A stretch of 64,000 nucleotides of DNA from Pisolithus tinctorius (GCA_024663395.1 JANFAH010000042.1:1-64000); one strand, 5' to 3'; counted from the first letter of the stretch, positions 48,233 through 61,150 are shown. Notes: generated by a model from the letters alone, not told the origin. Numbers and translations are program-made.

Positions 48233-50946
48233 CTTCAGATTTCAGGTTGATCCTGTGTTGCTGAATTGTCAGGAACGATTGGAAGCTGCGTCCAGATTTG
48301 CGATTCTGCCTTCACTCCTGCCGCCAGTTTGCAAGATATACTGTGCCGAATGACGTGTAGAAGTGTGTAATTGAGATGAACGAGTGGAATGATAAAAGAA
48401 TGTACCAGTGTCAACGACAGGCTGGTATAGATAGAGTGATGGAGTGTGCCCAAGGGAGAATTTTAGGTGAGTCTTCTTACCGCGGGGAAAGCGAAGGTTC
48501 GACGCGTATTGTGTATCAAGAGAAGAGAAAGGAAAAAGAAAAGCGGACTGTGATGGAAGGGAGAAAACCATACACGTACCGTGACAAGAGCGTATAGTTG
48601 CTAGGCCGTCGCAGTCCTGGGTTTCTGACTACCATGGCTACCCATAATGCTGCCGCGATGACAGTTGGCGTGATGTTGATAGGATAAATTTAAGAGGCAT
48701 CTTGTTGAATGATTGGCAGGTTCCTGACGTGGAATCGTGTGGAAAATCAGAAGAGCTGCAGCCTACTTGATATCCATCACTTCGTGACATAAGATCGTCG
48801 AGCCATTTCATAGTATGTCGCGGATCAGCAGCATCACGCCGTAGTACATGTGAGGCCCGCTGCGCTCGACGCTAGGCAAAGATTAGCCATCTTGGCGAGT
48901 GGGAGGTACATGTCAGACAGCCTGTGTGAAGGCTGTCAGTACTGGCACCAACCCGATAAGTGTGTGTATACCCAGTTTTCTAAAGAACTCACCAAGAACG
49001 CGCACGTGCGTCAAGAAAGCCACTGAGTTTTTGAAGTTTTTCGCCCTCTGATGGGCCACCGTCGACCGGTCGAGTGCTTTCCAAGCGCCCCGGGTTCCTA
49101 GTCCGTGTCATCTAGTATGTGAACTCCAAACTTCGAGCTTCATGGCTGCTCGCGGTGACACTAAGACCCCTCACTGAGTCACTGCAGAGTCGGTGTTCGC
49201 ATGTACAGCGTTCAAAATTATAATTAAGTATGCTAGATGAGTGTACTCACCGTCGGTGTCGTTTCTGTCGCACCACACGTGTCGCGCTGTCTCAGCCTGT
49301 CACTCCTAGCGTTTTGTTCTGAGTGCCGACCAACGTTTATTATAATTACAACAGTATCCTACACATGACTCAAGAGCTGGCCGATCCCTCGATGCTATAA
49401 CTTAATCGCCGTATTGCACTTTAGCAGGAAGGTTAGTATAACGTCGTTTTTGCCTCCGGACGCTGGTGGGGAGTTCTCGGGCAGCTTGCCCTCGACAGGG
49501 ACTGGCGATGACTTGGTACGTTGCACTGACTGTTACTGCAAGTTTCACCGGTAACCTATACTTTTGCTTAGAGGATTTATCTGCCTCGGTCAATATCTAA
49601 CTCAGATCTTGGTAAGATTGTTATTGAACTTCTACAGTCGTTCCCCCACTTTATCTGCGTCGATTGCTCTCTCACTTGCTAAATCCAGTGCTTCAAAAGA
49701 TTTCCTGCACTGGTGCATCTCGGAGCCGACCACCGTTGCCACGTTTCTACAGACGTCTCAAACATGTAGTAGTGTATCGGTTCATGGACCGCTTTCACCG
49801 AGGATCTGGCTTTTCGATTGCACGTAGCAGCAACCGACCGTGGCGCCAAATAGAACTGGAACACAAACACCCTGACATGTGCTGCTGAAGAAGACTGTTC
49901 CTCTCGAGATCAACTCTTCACATATACTGTCATCCCAGCGCCCGATCTGGGTGCCACGTCTATTCATGGTTCAAGGCGATCTGCCGTGTACAGGTAAGCG
50001 TACCGGAACTTGTACGGAGTGCTGGAAAGGAGAATAGTCCCGTTCGGACTAGAAGATATACACACAAGCACCCCCGGTCGGCCATCGTAAGGGTGTGCCC
50101 TCTAATTCCTTCGTGCCTGTTGGCCTTAAAGCTGACAATCCCAATATATGCCATCTCTAAATATAACCAGCTTCCGCCTGCTTCTTCGAGCATTCCAATC
50201 AGTCATGGTCACGATCTTCCGCGGAAAAGTGGTATAGCGCGCGTTCATTTCATGATGAGCACTGGTACGTGTTCACCTGGCATGACGAAGGACGACATCG
50301 TTGGCCCCATCAGGCTCGCATAGCATCTATTCCCGGTAGACTCCTATGGAATCCAACGACTTTTGATTGAATTTCGTTTGCTGGTGAGGTGCGATGGCGT
50401 GGTTCTGACACTGCAACAGTTATTTACAGGGTCGCTTTCCTGCATGAGACTCGACGCGATGACTGGACCCAGCTCCAAAAGTCACCGCCACCAACATGTA
50501 CATTATCCTAGTGACTCGTCCAGGATCCGAATTGGCAGGACACAGCCAATCCGTTTTGGTAGCCCATGTAAACCAATTGGCATTCGGTGTCGATCGAGGT
50601 CACCGTAATGCTACTCATGCTTAATGACTCATCTCCGAGTCACAGTGAGTCTGCCCCAGATCTCGGGGCGGGCACACTGCAATGCATTGCCACGACTGCA
50701 CTGGTAGTGATTCGGTGATTAAACTGGTGACTGCGGCGATTGGACCTCGTAGCATCCCCCTTCTCGCTTTAGGCTCCTGGTCAACTGTGTCACAACAATA
50801 CCAGTGACTATATAAAAAGTCATCCGATGTTGCGTTCCAAGAAAGAAACGCTCTGCATTACATACGCATCTATTACCATCCCAGCTCCATCACACACCCG
50901 TATACATCTTTCCGTTCCCGACGCTCATCTCGAACGTAGCACTACC
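48233..50946. other. Long intergenic region, no gene recognised
   Basis: About 2.7 kb without a convincing gene. A short purine-rich stretch (aagagaaaggaaaaagaaaag) lies at 48518-48545. The sequence TATATAAAA at 50809-50817 is a likely core promoter for the gene starting at 50947. Short frames on both strands lack domain or splice support. Confidence 0.45.
50809..50817 (+). promoter_or_regulatory. TATA-like element
   Basis: TATATAAAA lies about 130 bp upstream of the ATG at 50947, in a suitable position for a core promoter. Confidence 0.5.
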
Positions 50947-51396
50947 ATGAACAGCCCGTCTACATCCACCGCTTCCCTCTCCCGCGTGCATCTAAACCTT
51001 CCTCCGCCAACGCCAGTACCACGCAAAAAGACTATTCTGCCGCCTTCGCTAATCTCCAAGAGCGTTACGGCTTCGGCGGGGGGGCACCTCCTGCCAAATA
51101 CCTATCCTAACACTCATCCCTCATCAGCTTCAAGATCATCGACAAGGGTTAAGAAGTGGCTGAAGTGGCCAACATCCAATCCCTCACGTGCTACTCCCTC
51201 CCGAGAACATGTCCTTCCCAGTTCTCCACGAGAATTCCCTAGGCACACCAGTGGGACCTGCTCCCAAGACTACGAAAGTGCCCTGAGGAATTTAACGGAT
51301 ACGTATGGCGGTTCGGGCCCGTCTTTGGACCTGGGGGGTGGAAAAAATAATGATGCGTGCACGTCCGTAATCTGTTGGAATGGATTGCTGGTGTGA
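50947..51396 (+). CDS. Small protein with duplicated DYxxAxxxLxxxYG motif
   Basis: The protein starts MNSPSTSTASLSRVHLNLPP and is Pro/Ser/Thr-rich. It carries a motif twice: KDYSAAFANLQERYGFGG (about 51026-51085) and QDYESALRNLTDTYGGSG (about 51268-51320). They are separated by a basic, Trp-containing segment (RVKKWLKWPTSNPS). I recall similar short proteins in Agaricomycetes but know of no function. The first motif is in another frame from its surroundings: a run of five A before it and seven G after it mark two apparent indels. The end around CTSVICWNGLLV is uncertain. A clear TATA-like element precedes the gene. Confidence 0.55.
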   Translation: MNSPSTSTASLSRVHLNLPPPTPVPRKKTILPPSLISKSVTASAGGHLLPNTYPNTHPSSASRSSTRVKKWLKWPTSNPSRATPSREHVLPSSPREFPRHTSGTCSQDYESALRNLTDTYGGSGPSLDLGGGKNNDACTSVICWNGLLV

Positions 51397-52246
51397 TGAG
51401 AGTGAGGACCTCTCTTCGATGCACAATCCTAGCCTGACCTCTCTCGTCGGCAGCTTGCTTGAGTTCCTCGTCTAACGCGTTACCTATACACAATTTGCAT
51501 GTCTGGCTACTTAAGGGACTAGATGCGTGTTCTGGTGATGTCGAGTCAGGTTCAAATGAAGAGACTCCAATCGTCGTGATAGCTGTGGTCGCTTCTGGAG
51601 AAATGAGCTGGCGGATAGTATAACTAAAAATGTACTGTACCAATGAACTTTCCTAGCAGGTTCTGCTCGGTACCTATATGGATCTCTCGATACACCCGCA
51701 GACTCCTGCAGTGTGATGGCACCAATAGAGATAACGAACGAGCTGGCCCGGCTGGAACACAGAGGTTAATAAGGATCGACCGAAATGGAAGGACAACAGC
51801 AGGGCGCTGAGCGCTGAAGGACGCACCCCTGACTGCGAGATAGAATACACGCTGTTATATGGACAGTTAGGTGGTACACCACTCTACTCCTAATAGTCGG
51901 TTTAGAGAAGGGGTCCGACATCGACTGATGTTGATGAAACACTACAAGGAATCACTGCCTGTTGGCTCGCTCACCGGGGAGGCTTGGCAGCTCACGCACA
52001 GCGAGCGCTTTCATGATCCCGTGCTCCGCACTGCCCCACAATACACGCGGATGGCCAGCTGATGACATCATGGTAATGATGATTGCGATAGAGGAGTCGG
52101 GTACGGTGTGCCCGGATAGCCACCAAGCGCTCTCTATGTAGACGCTCTCTACAGCATACTTAAAAGGCTCGCGTTCAGTGACTCTCGAGAACTCAGTTAC
52201 CTTCGCCCATGTTATAATCAGTGCTCCTCCCTTCTACCCGGCTCCC
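51397..52246. other. Intergenic, no gene recognised
   Basis: Only short frames were seen. The sequence near 52150 (tacttaaaagg) could be a weak core promoter for the following open frame. Confidence 0.35.
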
Positions 52247-52732
52247 ATGTCAATTCGTACGACACCCAATGCCCACCACTATCCCCGCGCCTATCTTCGG
52301 ATGCACCGTCACCCAGAACAGGGGTGGCACTCTCGGGACTCTACCCCATTTCCCGCTTCCCCTCGGTGGTCCTGCGTTGGCTTGCCTCCGGAAGATGCTC
52401 CATGCCCGGGCTGTGCCTTGGACGCACCGGATTGTCATCTGGAGTTTGGGACTCCACCTGCACACAGGCAACCTACGTCGTCTGAGCCCCATAACCCTCC
52501 TGAATCACGGCGTGCCCATTACACCGCCGGTTCATCGCCCAACTCGACATCTCAATTGTCGCCCCTCGACGTCCCCACGCTGATATCGAGCTGGACTCCG
52601 ACATCGACGACGCCATCCGAACGAAGTTACACGACCGCCTCACGTCCGGCTGAAATGCGAACGAACCTCAACCTCCGATCTCCGAGTAATCGTAACGTAA
52701 GCTGGTTCCTGTGCCAAACATGTCAGTTTTGA
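52247..52732 (+). CDS. Weak hypothetical protein
   Basis: An open frame from ATG 52247 (MSIRTTPNAHHYPRAYLR) to 52732 is rich in Pro, Ser and His. It contains CPGCALDAPDCHLEFG. An alternative frame near 52580-52645 reads ADIELDSDIDDAIRTKLHDR, which looks more protein-like, so a frame shift inside is possible. No family was recognised. I cannot rule out that it is non-coding. Confidence 0.3.
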   Translation: MSIRTTPNAHHYPRAYLRMHRHPEQGWHSRDSTPFPASPRWSCVGLPPEDAPCPGCALDAPDCHLEFGTPPAHRQPTSSEPHNPPESRRAHYTAGSSPNSTSQLSPLDVPTLISSWTPTSTTPSERSYTTASRPAEMRTNLNLRSPSNRNVSWFLCQTCQF

Positions 52733-53211
52733 TACCTTGCTAGACCCCACACATCGCTCCACCCTGTGTTGGCCAGTTGGCCTCACCCACCACTCATGTT
52801 TTCAATTGGACTGACTCTACGCCACGAATCCCCAATACGATCCATGCGACCGTGACGCCCACGCCGAAGAGCGTCCCACAAGTCAAGAATATCCCATCCT
52901 TACTCACTACTCGTCAGGCCATCGACCAGCCTTCCGGGCAGACTGCATCGAATGACAAGTACTCCCAACGGCGCGGCAGAAATGATACTGCCAACGGAGT
53001 TCCACTCAGAGCTCGTGCGGGTATGCGTGTAGCGCCCGATATGCCACGCAGTCAGGACGGTGGCCCCGTTCGAATCCAACGAGTCGATCATTCCTTATAT
53101 CCCGTTACCCCTTCCCTGCAGTGCAGTGAGAGGGCGCCAGTGCCAGTGTTAATGTTCCTTCCGTGAAAGGCCGCGATCGAGACTCCATCGAAGCTGACAG
53201 TGGCTGGGTAA

Positions 53212-53721
53212 CCATGCAGCGATCATTGAACGAGTCATGAGGTGAGTTCAGTTGTTTGACTGACAATGTACCTTTTTTGTTGAATCTGTCCTTCAGTAAG
53301 TTGCGCAGGTTCGACAGGCTTACCAAGGACTTTTCCTTCTTAACTCTATTCGAAGCATACAAATACACGGAAGATGCGAAATCGGCCTCCAACAATACCC
53401 GGGCGTTGACCGCACGCCTCGAGGTGCGTTTCGTCTAGGGTTATTCTTTGCTATACTTACCAACTCCTTTAGCTATCTCAGCAGGAACTGAGTCGCACTG
53501 TGATTCCGAATCCCACTGGTTGGGCTGGAGAAGTTTGGAAACGCGGAGATGAGCTTGCTGGCAAGACGGACCGTCTGAAGGTTGAAGTGCCGATTACTAG
53601 TTTCTTCCAGTATCAGAATAGCAGATTTGTAGATAAGGGCTGCATGATACGCCGGTACGATGCAAGCATCGATACTGGTAACAATAGTGTTAGGCACCGG
53701 TTTGTATCGCCCGTTCGTTGA
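53212..53721 (+). CDS. Hypothetical protein fragment, two exons
   Basis: A coding-like stretch reads RRFDRLTKDFSFLTLFEAYK, then YTEDAKSASNNTRALTARLE, spliced (gtgcgt to tttag, about 53424-53472) to LSQQELSRTVIPNPTGWAG, EVWKRGDELAGKTDRLKVEV and the end RHRFVSPVR. The upstream exon is unclear: a GTGAGT...CAG intron just before it would create ATGAGTAAG as a possible start. No family was recognised. It lies just upstream of the mitochondrial ribosomal protein gene on the same strand. Confidence 0.4.
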
Positions 53722-53833
53722 CTTGAGGTCCTACAACAGGGTTAGGGTTACCACATTACGTAACACACGGTCGACCACACGGCTCTCGCCACGGCCAGTC
53801 TGCTGGAGTTCCCCAGGAAATCCATTCGGCTCG

Positions 53834-54676
53834 ATGATCAAACGCCCCATACCACCTTCGCACCTCTCCAAGGTCCTGCAGAACCTCAACACTGGGCCGC
53901 GTCTCGCGCTTGACAGGAACCTGAAGGCCGTACGGCTACGGATGGTCAAGGACGAACACGTCGGTGCGAGGTGAGTCATGTCTTAGCTTATTCGACCTTT
54001 TCTTCTTTCGCTGGTGCTCTGTTACGGACGTGATGAACGAACCCAGCGGTTTGGCGCAGACATTTTGTCAAGGACGAGTTGCCAAGGATTCGGTGGGCGA
54101 ATCCTGCGCTGGATATTCAGGTCGTGAGGGCTGGTAGTAGTACTAAGACTCAGACACACGAAGGGCGAGGGCAGGAAGAGCAGCAGGACGAGGTAATGAG
54201 GGGGATCGCGAGGCCGGAGATGGAAGTTGAGTATGGTGAGCATCTTTACTTCTTTCCACTACTGCTACGCCTACTAAGTCTTCGTTTCCATCGCGTTTTT
54301 TTACGTCGTTGTCCCATCGGCTCCAACTTATACTCCCAACTCACTCCCGTACACAGAAAATGGTGTCACCAAAACCATTGACATGTCTCACAAATGGTCG
54401 ACCACGATTACCAAGGAGCTCATGGACATTGCAGGTGGGGACGCATGGAAAGCATACAGAGCGGCCGCGATGAAAGCTGGTCACCCTCTTTTACCAGGGG
54501 AGGATCGGGAGCGCGTGGTTGCCGCGAGTAGGGCTGTGCGGAGGGATTCTTCCGCTGGTAAGGCTGGAGGTGTAGTGTCAAGGAGAGAGGGTGAGAGCGA
54601 AAGGGAGGCTAGGGTGCAAGAGATGTTAGGTGCGCCAGATCGACCGAGGACGGGCGCCGCTGCCATATTGCCTTGA
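53834..54676 (+). CDS. Mitochondrial ribosomal protein, L51/S25/CI-B8 fold
   Basis: The exons 53834-53970, 54060-54235 and 54357-54676 join in frame to 210 residues. The protein begins MIKRPIPPSHLSKVLQNLNT. The segment VGARHFVKDELPRIRWANPA, followed by LDIQVVRAGS, then ENGVTKTIDMSHKW, matches the thioredoxin-like L51/S25/CI-B8 domain shared by mS25, mL43 and fungal mL61 (MRP49). These proteins bind rRNA in the mitochondrial ribosome. Which subunit this is cannot be decided by eye; the fungal mL61 type is my first guess. The C-terminal tail (RREGESEREARVQEML) is charged and helical. The gene converges with the GET2-like gene. Confidence 0.7.
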
Positions 54677-54794
54677 TTTTCATGGCATTTTATATATCGT
54701 GATTGTCGTCATTACATGTCATGGACGAGCATTAAATACCAAGTCAACCAAGCCCAACCACTAGGCACCCAAACCATAAGCACCTAGTCAACCA

Positions 54795-55921
54795 CTAAGC
54801 AGCAGCCCAACCCGCAGCCATTACGACCACGCCAATCCCAAACACAATCATAGCGACGTCATCCACGAATGAGTTTCCCAATTGGAGGTACCGCAGGGCG
54901 TCCATTATCAACGATGGAATGGGAGGTGGGAGGTGGTGAATTGCAAGGGCAAGCAGTTTGGGTGGGTTGGGTTGGGCCTGTATTTTTAGATGTGGTAAGG
55001 AAATAGGAATACAGGGGTGAACAGGGGACGTACATGTCCCGTGAATACACGGATGGTGTGGAGCATGATTTCTAGTGTCATCAGTGCCCAAAAGAACGGC
55101 TGAGGAACCACCTGATTAGATGTATTGTGCTACCATGAGTGGGCTAGCTTCTACGCACCACCAATTGCACGCCCCATCCACCCTCATCTTCAGGGCGACG
55201 ATATCCAAGCATCTGCCATCGTCTCCACATCGGTATTTCGTCTTGATGTACACCTGTCTTCTCAGCGTATACCCCTGGTTCCTTCCAGAGCACGAAGAAT
55301 CCGAGGAGGAACCACATGCATAGCGCGTGTATCAGAGGTATCAGGTTTTGGAAACGAGAGGGGGGCATCGGTGGGACAGGGGGCTTTGCTGCCGCTGCGG
55401 GCCCATAACTTTGTCCTTGCGCTTGGTTGGCCTGTGCCAGCTGGGCCAGGAACGTGCTCATGGGGTCGGCATCCGCGGATGGTTGGCTCTGGTGAGGCAA
55501 CGAGAAAGGAGTACGCGGTGCACCTCCACCACCCATAAGCGCCTGCATTAACTGTCGCTGTTGGTCGTCCGTCCATGCGGATGGGTCTTGTGGATCTGCG
55601 GAGGCGGGTGCAGCCGCAGCGCCAGAGACAGATGGCGGCGATGGTGAAGTCCGCGACACGTCGACGTGTGGCAGAGGGGGCGTTTCTTCGCCTGTGAATG
55701 AAGCCAAATCCGTGCTGGCTCCCGTTCGTGCGGGTATGCCTGGGTGTTGTCATTCATAGGGTACAAGTATGATTGCGAGGGGTGTCAGACGAACCTGTTT
55801 GAATGTAAGACGAGGCGTCTTCTCCTCGCGCGGACGTCGTTAGTTTTGCGAGACGGTCGCTTCCCCGACCGAGAATGGCTTTTCGACGAGCTTCTGCGCG
55901 TGCTGCTGACGGCGACGACAT
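54795..55921 (-). CDS. GET2: GET2-like receptor of the GET pathway
   Basis: Get2 with Get1 forms the ER-membrane receptor that accepts tail-anchored proteins from the ATPase Get3. Exon 1 starts at ATG 55921 (MSSPSAARAEARRKAILGRG) and continues SDRLAKLTTSARGED, the basic N-terminal Get3-binding motif typical of GET2/CAML. Then follow a polar linker (DPQDPSAWTDDQQRQLMQAL and DPMSTFLAQLAQA), a first membrane helix (FQNLIPLIHALCMWFLLGFF), a second (PQPFFWALMTLEIMLHTIRV) and a third (VDDVAMIVFGIGVVVMAAGW). Introns are 55740-55794, one of about 49 bp near 55130 and one of about 75 bp near 55000. Length and three-helix layout fit the family. Confidence 0.75.
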
Positions 55922-56032
55922 CGTTGTGGGTGGAGCCAAGTTTGCAACGTGTTACACCGCTTTTTCAGTACCGATATACATACAACACGCCATAGACTGA
56001 AGTACATACTTGGTACCTACCACAACTCCGGA

Positions 56033-57780
56033 ATGTCAAGACAGGACAAGGCCACCACAGAACGACATGCCCGAATTCTGCGCGAGCTCGTAAAAAGACA
56101 GGAAAACAAGGTCTGTGCGGATTGTAAGCGGAACGGTGAGCCAACACTCCCCTTCGACCTCCTTACTCGTTCTACTGGTTGGCTGACTCTGTATCTACTT
56201 ACAACGACCATATAGATCCTCGCTGGGCATCGTGGAATATGTGCGTCCACTTCTGACTTGCGATGCGGTGTACTCACTGTGCATTCTGGCAAACCTTCCA
56301 GAGGCGTGTTCCTCTGCATCCGTTGCTCAGGCATCCATCGTGGAATGGGCACGCACATTAGTCGCGTCAAGTCGATCGACCTTGATACGTGGACTCCAGA
56401 ACAGATGCAGGTGGGTGGGGTGTTCTTTTCATCTCTTTCATGTTTTGGCATTGTTGCGTGCGGTGGATCGAGTGGGGGGAAGAGTGTAGGAGATAAATGA
56501 GGGATATGGTTTTCACTCCTTCACTCCTGCTTTCGTTGCTGATGCTGATGACCTTTCCGACGAAACTCATTGCGGTGAAACCTGTGCTGGCAAACTCGTC
56601 ATTAACGATCCTACCAATCGCTGGTGTTGTTTGATTCGACATACAGTCCATTGAAAAATGGGGGAATCGACGTGCAAATTTGTATTGGGAAGCCCATCTA
56701 AAATCGGGACATATCCCTCCAGATCAGTACGTTCCCTTCCCCCTTCCTCCACCCATCGAACATCCTTGATTGCTGGAGTGCCGACCCCATACTGACTGCA
56801 AATTGCAGCAAGATGGAATCGTACATCCGCTCCAAGTACGAGTCGAGAAGGTGGGCGCTGGACGGCCCCCCTCCCTCTGACCCGTCCGCACTTGAAGCCG
56901 GAGGAGATCCGTCGCCGTCCCTTGAGAGTGGGGACGCGCCGCATTCGGCTCGAAGCTCAACTCCTTTAGAACAATTTGTTTCCGTCGCTCCTTCATCCGC
57001 ATTGTCATCACGTTTGGCACCCACGCACATCCGCGCCCCTGGCAGCATCTCAGCACCTCGCGTTGCATCTCCTTCGCTGACTGCGCCTACATATATGAGG
57101 AATCAACCGCAGCCACGTCAACTTCTTTCGGCGGCCGTCGCGGGACGCACAGGACAAGGACAAGGGCAGTCCCAACTCCAACCCCAAGCTCAGTTGCAGT
57201 CCCAGTCACAAGCACCTACGACGACGAACGATGACCTTTTCTCACTTGACTTCCATGCTCCTGCACCCCTTAAAATGGCGTCTTCACCCCCACCAACTGT
57301 CAAAGATGTTAAACAAGACATTCTATCCCTTTTTTCGGCAACCCCTTCATCCACGTCCGTGCCAGCGACTGTAACAACTGGTTCCAGTGTCGGCGCGCAG
57401 CCAACCAATGTGCCGCAGGCGACAAGTATGATGGGTCAGAGCGGTATCGGTGCATGGGGCGTTTCGTCCGGATGGACCCCTGTTCACTCCAATGGGAGTT
57501 GGGGTGGGACTTCTGCTTCGGGCACTCCCTCTGTATTTGGTTCTGGTGCTTATACTGCGGCTACTCCTGCAGCTGGCGGAACATTCAACGCAGCGAATAT
57601 ATGGGCTTCTCTTTTGATTCCACTGCCAGTGTTATTCCCAACGTCGGTAGCACTGACACGAACAGCGGCGACATCTTTGGGTCGGGTAATGGTGGCAACT
57701 TTCTGAACTCAGGACAGTCCCTGTTATCCCAATCGAAGAAGGATGACGTGTTTGGAGATTTGTGGGGGGATTTCAAGTAA
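56033..57780 (+). CDS. ArfGAP (AGE2/SMAP type), one-base break near the C-terminus
   Basis: GTPase-activating protein for Arf at the trans-Golgi and endosomes. From ATG 56033 come [20 protein letters not shown] and the zinc finger CADC ... CIRC with [20 protein letters not shown], including the catalytic Arg in the HRxMG motif. Then follow [27 protein letters not shown] and [16 protein letters not shown]. The remainder is a Pro/Ser/Gln-rich tail. Introns follow CKRN (about 56136-56215), WN (about 56240-56307), EQMQ (about 56410-56645) and PPD (about 56725-56810). Near 57608 TGGGCTTC is one G short: the downstream frame [15 protein letters not shown] ... [10 protein letters not shown] is the sensible end, with a stop at 57780. 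Confidence 0.82.
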
Positions 57781-57998
57781 GTTGATCATGTCGTGCACAC
57801 AGTTCCAGTATACGCGGAGTCCAGGCGCTCAGGAGGATGGAACAAAGACCAAAAGATCGGTCAAGGATAGAGTGCAATGTCATATTCTTGATGTACACGC
57901 AGGATATACAAGTTATATCAATGTGAACGCATTTTCTTCTTTGTTTGTGAGCCCTCTACCCTTCGTTCTAGTTGTCCACACCCCTATGAACCGCATGC

Positions 57999-60900
57999 TT
58001 AATTTGCTATATTGGCGATGACGTCTGTCGAGATCAGGCCCAAATCCTATAACCGTCCCCATTAATGATCAACAATCAATACAACTGTACAAGCACCATT
58101 AGTTCTCACCTTCTCAATCAAATTCCTCGCAATCGGATGAAAGGCAAGTTTGTGCCGTCGATATGTCCCCAACGCCAACTTCGCGTCAACAGCATACAAC
58201 GCCCTAAATATTGGTCTGCAGAACTTCATGCGACCTTTGACAACCCCCTTCCTTCCTTCCTCGCTCTCGCCCTTTGTGGTCTCCTGGCCGACAACCCATG
58301 CGGCGGCATCTACGGCATACTCCCTTGCAGCGTCTGACTGAGGATCTAACAGAGCGACTTGGTAAAACCGGAGACGAATTTCGGCATTGGGCGTTGTGGC
58401 AAATGAGTACGTTGATCCCAGGAAATTGATATGGGATTTGGGAAGAGCGGCGTAGGACTGGAGGCGTTCGAGGAAGACGACTAGTGTAAGAAGTGGTTAA
58501 ATTGATGGAAGATAAGAAAATATGGTTGCAAATTAGATACTTACCGACCTGGTTCGCGTCTAATTTTTGTAAATCTGATGCATCGAAGAGTTCTTGAAGG
58601 TTTATCGAGGTACGCGCTTTATCCCACCGATCGGCAAGCACGTTGGATTGACAAGCGAGCGTCATGTCGTATTCAATAGGGACTGGGAGTGTCAAGCCTT
58701 CACCATGCAGCCAGGCCTGAGGAGTGTGAGAACAGACATGGCAGTGGTAACAAGAACAGAACAGAAGAGCAGTCATAGACAGAATAGACAGAGGGGAAAA
58801 TGAGTACAATCCCAGTCGAGGCTATCCAGCGCCTCGACGTTGTCGCGTGTCCCGTGCTCGCGGTAGTAAGCATACAAGTGGTCCTTCCATTCCTGCGTCG
58901 TGATACTCTTTCCCATAAAGGTCTGCACGTAGTTTTTGATGTATGGAAGGAATACGTCAAGGCCCCCGAGTGTGTGCTCTGGAATCAGTGAAGTGGGAGA
59001 GAGGGATTCAGTACAACTCGCCCGTCGAAGATCTTAATCGGTAGAGGATACTCACCGATATGGAACAAGAAATTCGCACCCTTCTCGTATGGCACACTAC
59101 TATACGCATCATCTGGATTCTCTCCGTGCTCAAAAGCGATCTCCAATCGCTGATATGCTGGTCTGGATTCATACAATTTGAGATCGTCGTAAAGCATTTT
59201 AGATCCGATCAGGAACGAGAAATCGCGATGTGCAGGCGTACGAAGAATTTGTTGGAGTAAACGTTCGATGTAAGTCGTCCAGCCTTCGTTGAGCCAAAAG
59301 TGGCAGGCGTTGGCATGCCTGGTTTATGGATGGCGTAGCGAAGCGATATGGTTGGTGGGGGGCAAATCATGAAAAGGGGCGTCGCAAGGAGATTGGCAGG
59401 TGAAATCATCGGTCAGAATTGAGAAAAGTGGAAGATTAGTGCACTAACGTGACCCCGTTTCCGAACCATGAGTGCGTGATTTCATGAACAACGACATCGA
59501 CCAGGGCCCTGTCTCCGGTGAGCAGTGCTATGACATGTAAGGCCTAAACAGGAGTGAAGCGCGACGCAGAGGATGTGCGTACTGGGCGTAACGAACGTGA
59601 CACATGCGTTTTCCTGTGTGGGAGAGCGTCATGAAGGGCAATACGCGGGTAGGGGCAGGTCGAGATCGAAGGGTGAAAGGATACTTACCATACCCCCATA
59701 TGGGAATGATGGCGGAAGGACCAATAAATCATATACTCCAAACCGATACGGAACCGTTATCTTTTCTTCGGCTTCCAGAAACCTACCAATGCGCACATCC
59801 GTGTCAACCTAACCACCAAATGGAGCACAAGTGCCATCCAGACAGAGGAGGCCACAGAGAGACAGATGGGGACATACTTCGTGGTATCTTCTTTAAATTC
59901 CCACTCAGCTGCGTCGACAAGTTCTTCTTCTGCCCATACGCCGCTCGTCCAGTCTTTCCCTTTCGGCACCGGTAAAGGCCTGTACCGCAGATTCCCAGAC
60001 GCGATGGCGAGGAGGTACGAAGGAATCGGAACAGACTGCGGGTCGAAATCAAGATGGAATAGAATGGAGGTTGTTGCAGTAGACACGGGTGACACAGATA
60101 CCCACCTGCCGAAAGACGTATGTGACCTTATCTCGTCCTATCTTTCTGCCATCGTGCGGGGGGCCTGTCGATGCAGGGGATATAAGAATCGCGGACATGA
60201 GGACCGGGAGGACTGCGGTGACGCGAGCGTCGTAAGTCTACACAGATATCGTGAGGACCTGCTGTCACTCTTCGAAATAGGTGGTAAGTGAGAGCATGAA
60301 GACATACGAATTTGACCGATGGAGTATCTGTAGATTTTATTCAGTCCCCGAAAAAACTAGTAAGCATTCCACAGACTCAAGTTCCCGAATCAGACGATAA
60401 AAACAAGAAACAATATGTGTATGAAGGCAAGAAGTTAGATACCCACCCTGAATGGGCACCAAACTCCGCGCGTATATAGGTTGACACTGGCTGAATAAGA
60501 ACGGGAATTTTCCGCCCTGAGTTTGTCTTTGTGGACATTTCGGCGGGTGAGATGGTGGGTGCACGGTCAATAAGTATTATTCCCGAGGGAGAACAGATGA
60601 AGGAACGCCACGCCAAGGGGAAAGTGCAATACGTACTCCTTATCTAGCCATTGCAACGCCATACAATCAGTCGTCGTTTCGTACTTGATTGCAAGCTTCA
60701 CGCTTCCACCCTTGATTGCGGGGTGCAGAATGGGGATGTGAAGAGCCGATCCCATGACGGGGTGTTTGGCTCCGAGAGAGAACTACACGAAAGAAAAGTG
60801 AATACTCGGATCGGCGTCTTAGCACATGGCGAAATGGAAGAGATCTGAGTGAGCCAGGTCAACTCACCTCGACGGAGCTGCCATCTACATGAACGCTGTC

Positions 60901-61150
60901 AATGACTAAATCGGCAGTATCCAGTCTACATCCAATGTGTCCGTCGGTCAGGTCTACCAGTTCATGGCTCGTGCAAACAAGAAATCATGGGACGGTAGTC
61001 AAACGCACATCACCTCCGCCACCTCGTTCCCCTTCACCTCTAATTCATATACCGCCGTTCCACAAATCGTGCGGATCAGAAAATCGAGCGACCATTCGAG
61101 GCTCAAATGACGGATTGTGATAGAAATATAGTTGGATTGGCTTGATGGAT
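57999..61150 (-). CDS. Leukotriene A4 hydrolase-like aminopeptidase (M1 family)
   Basis: Cytosolic zinc metalloenzyme; in fungi it acts as an aminopeptidase with epoxide-hydrolase ability. The first visible exon starts [19 protein letters not shown] (about 61140). Then come [33 protein letters not shown], the substrate-binding GGMEN (split by an intron near 59690), the zinc motif HEITHSW with FGNGV (about 59480), the third ligand in [14 protein letters not shown] (about 59300), [12 protein letters not shown] (about 59070), and the C-terminal helical domain ending [11 protein letters not shown] / [15 protein letters not shown]. At least nine short introns are evident. The exon with the start codon was not found; it should lie between about 61150 and the RPB1 stop. 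Confidence 0.85.

Noticed and set aside
49060..49085. TCGACCGGTCGA as another member of the palindrome family
   Set aside because: Only the central ACCGGT is shared, the arms differ from the family consensus, and it is not in a predicted intron.
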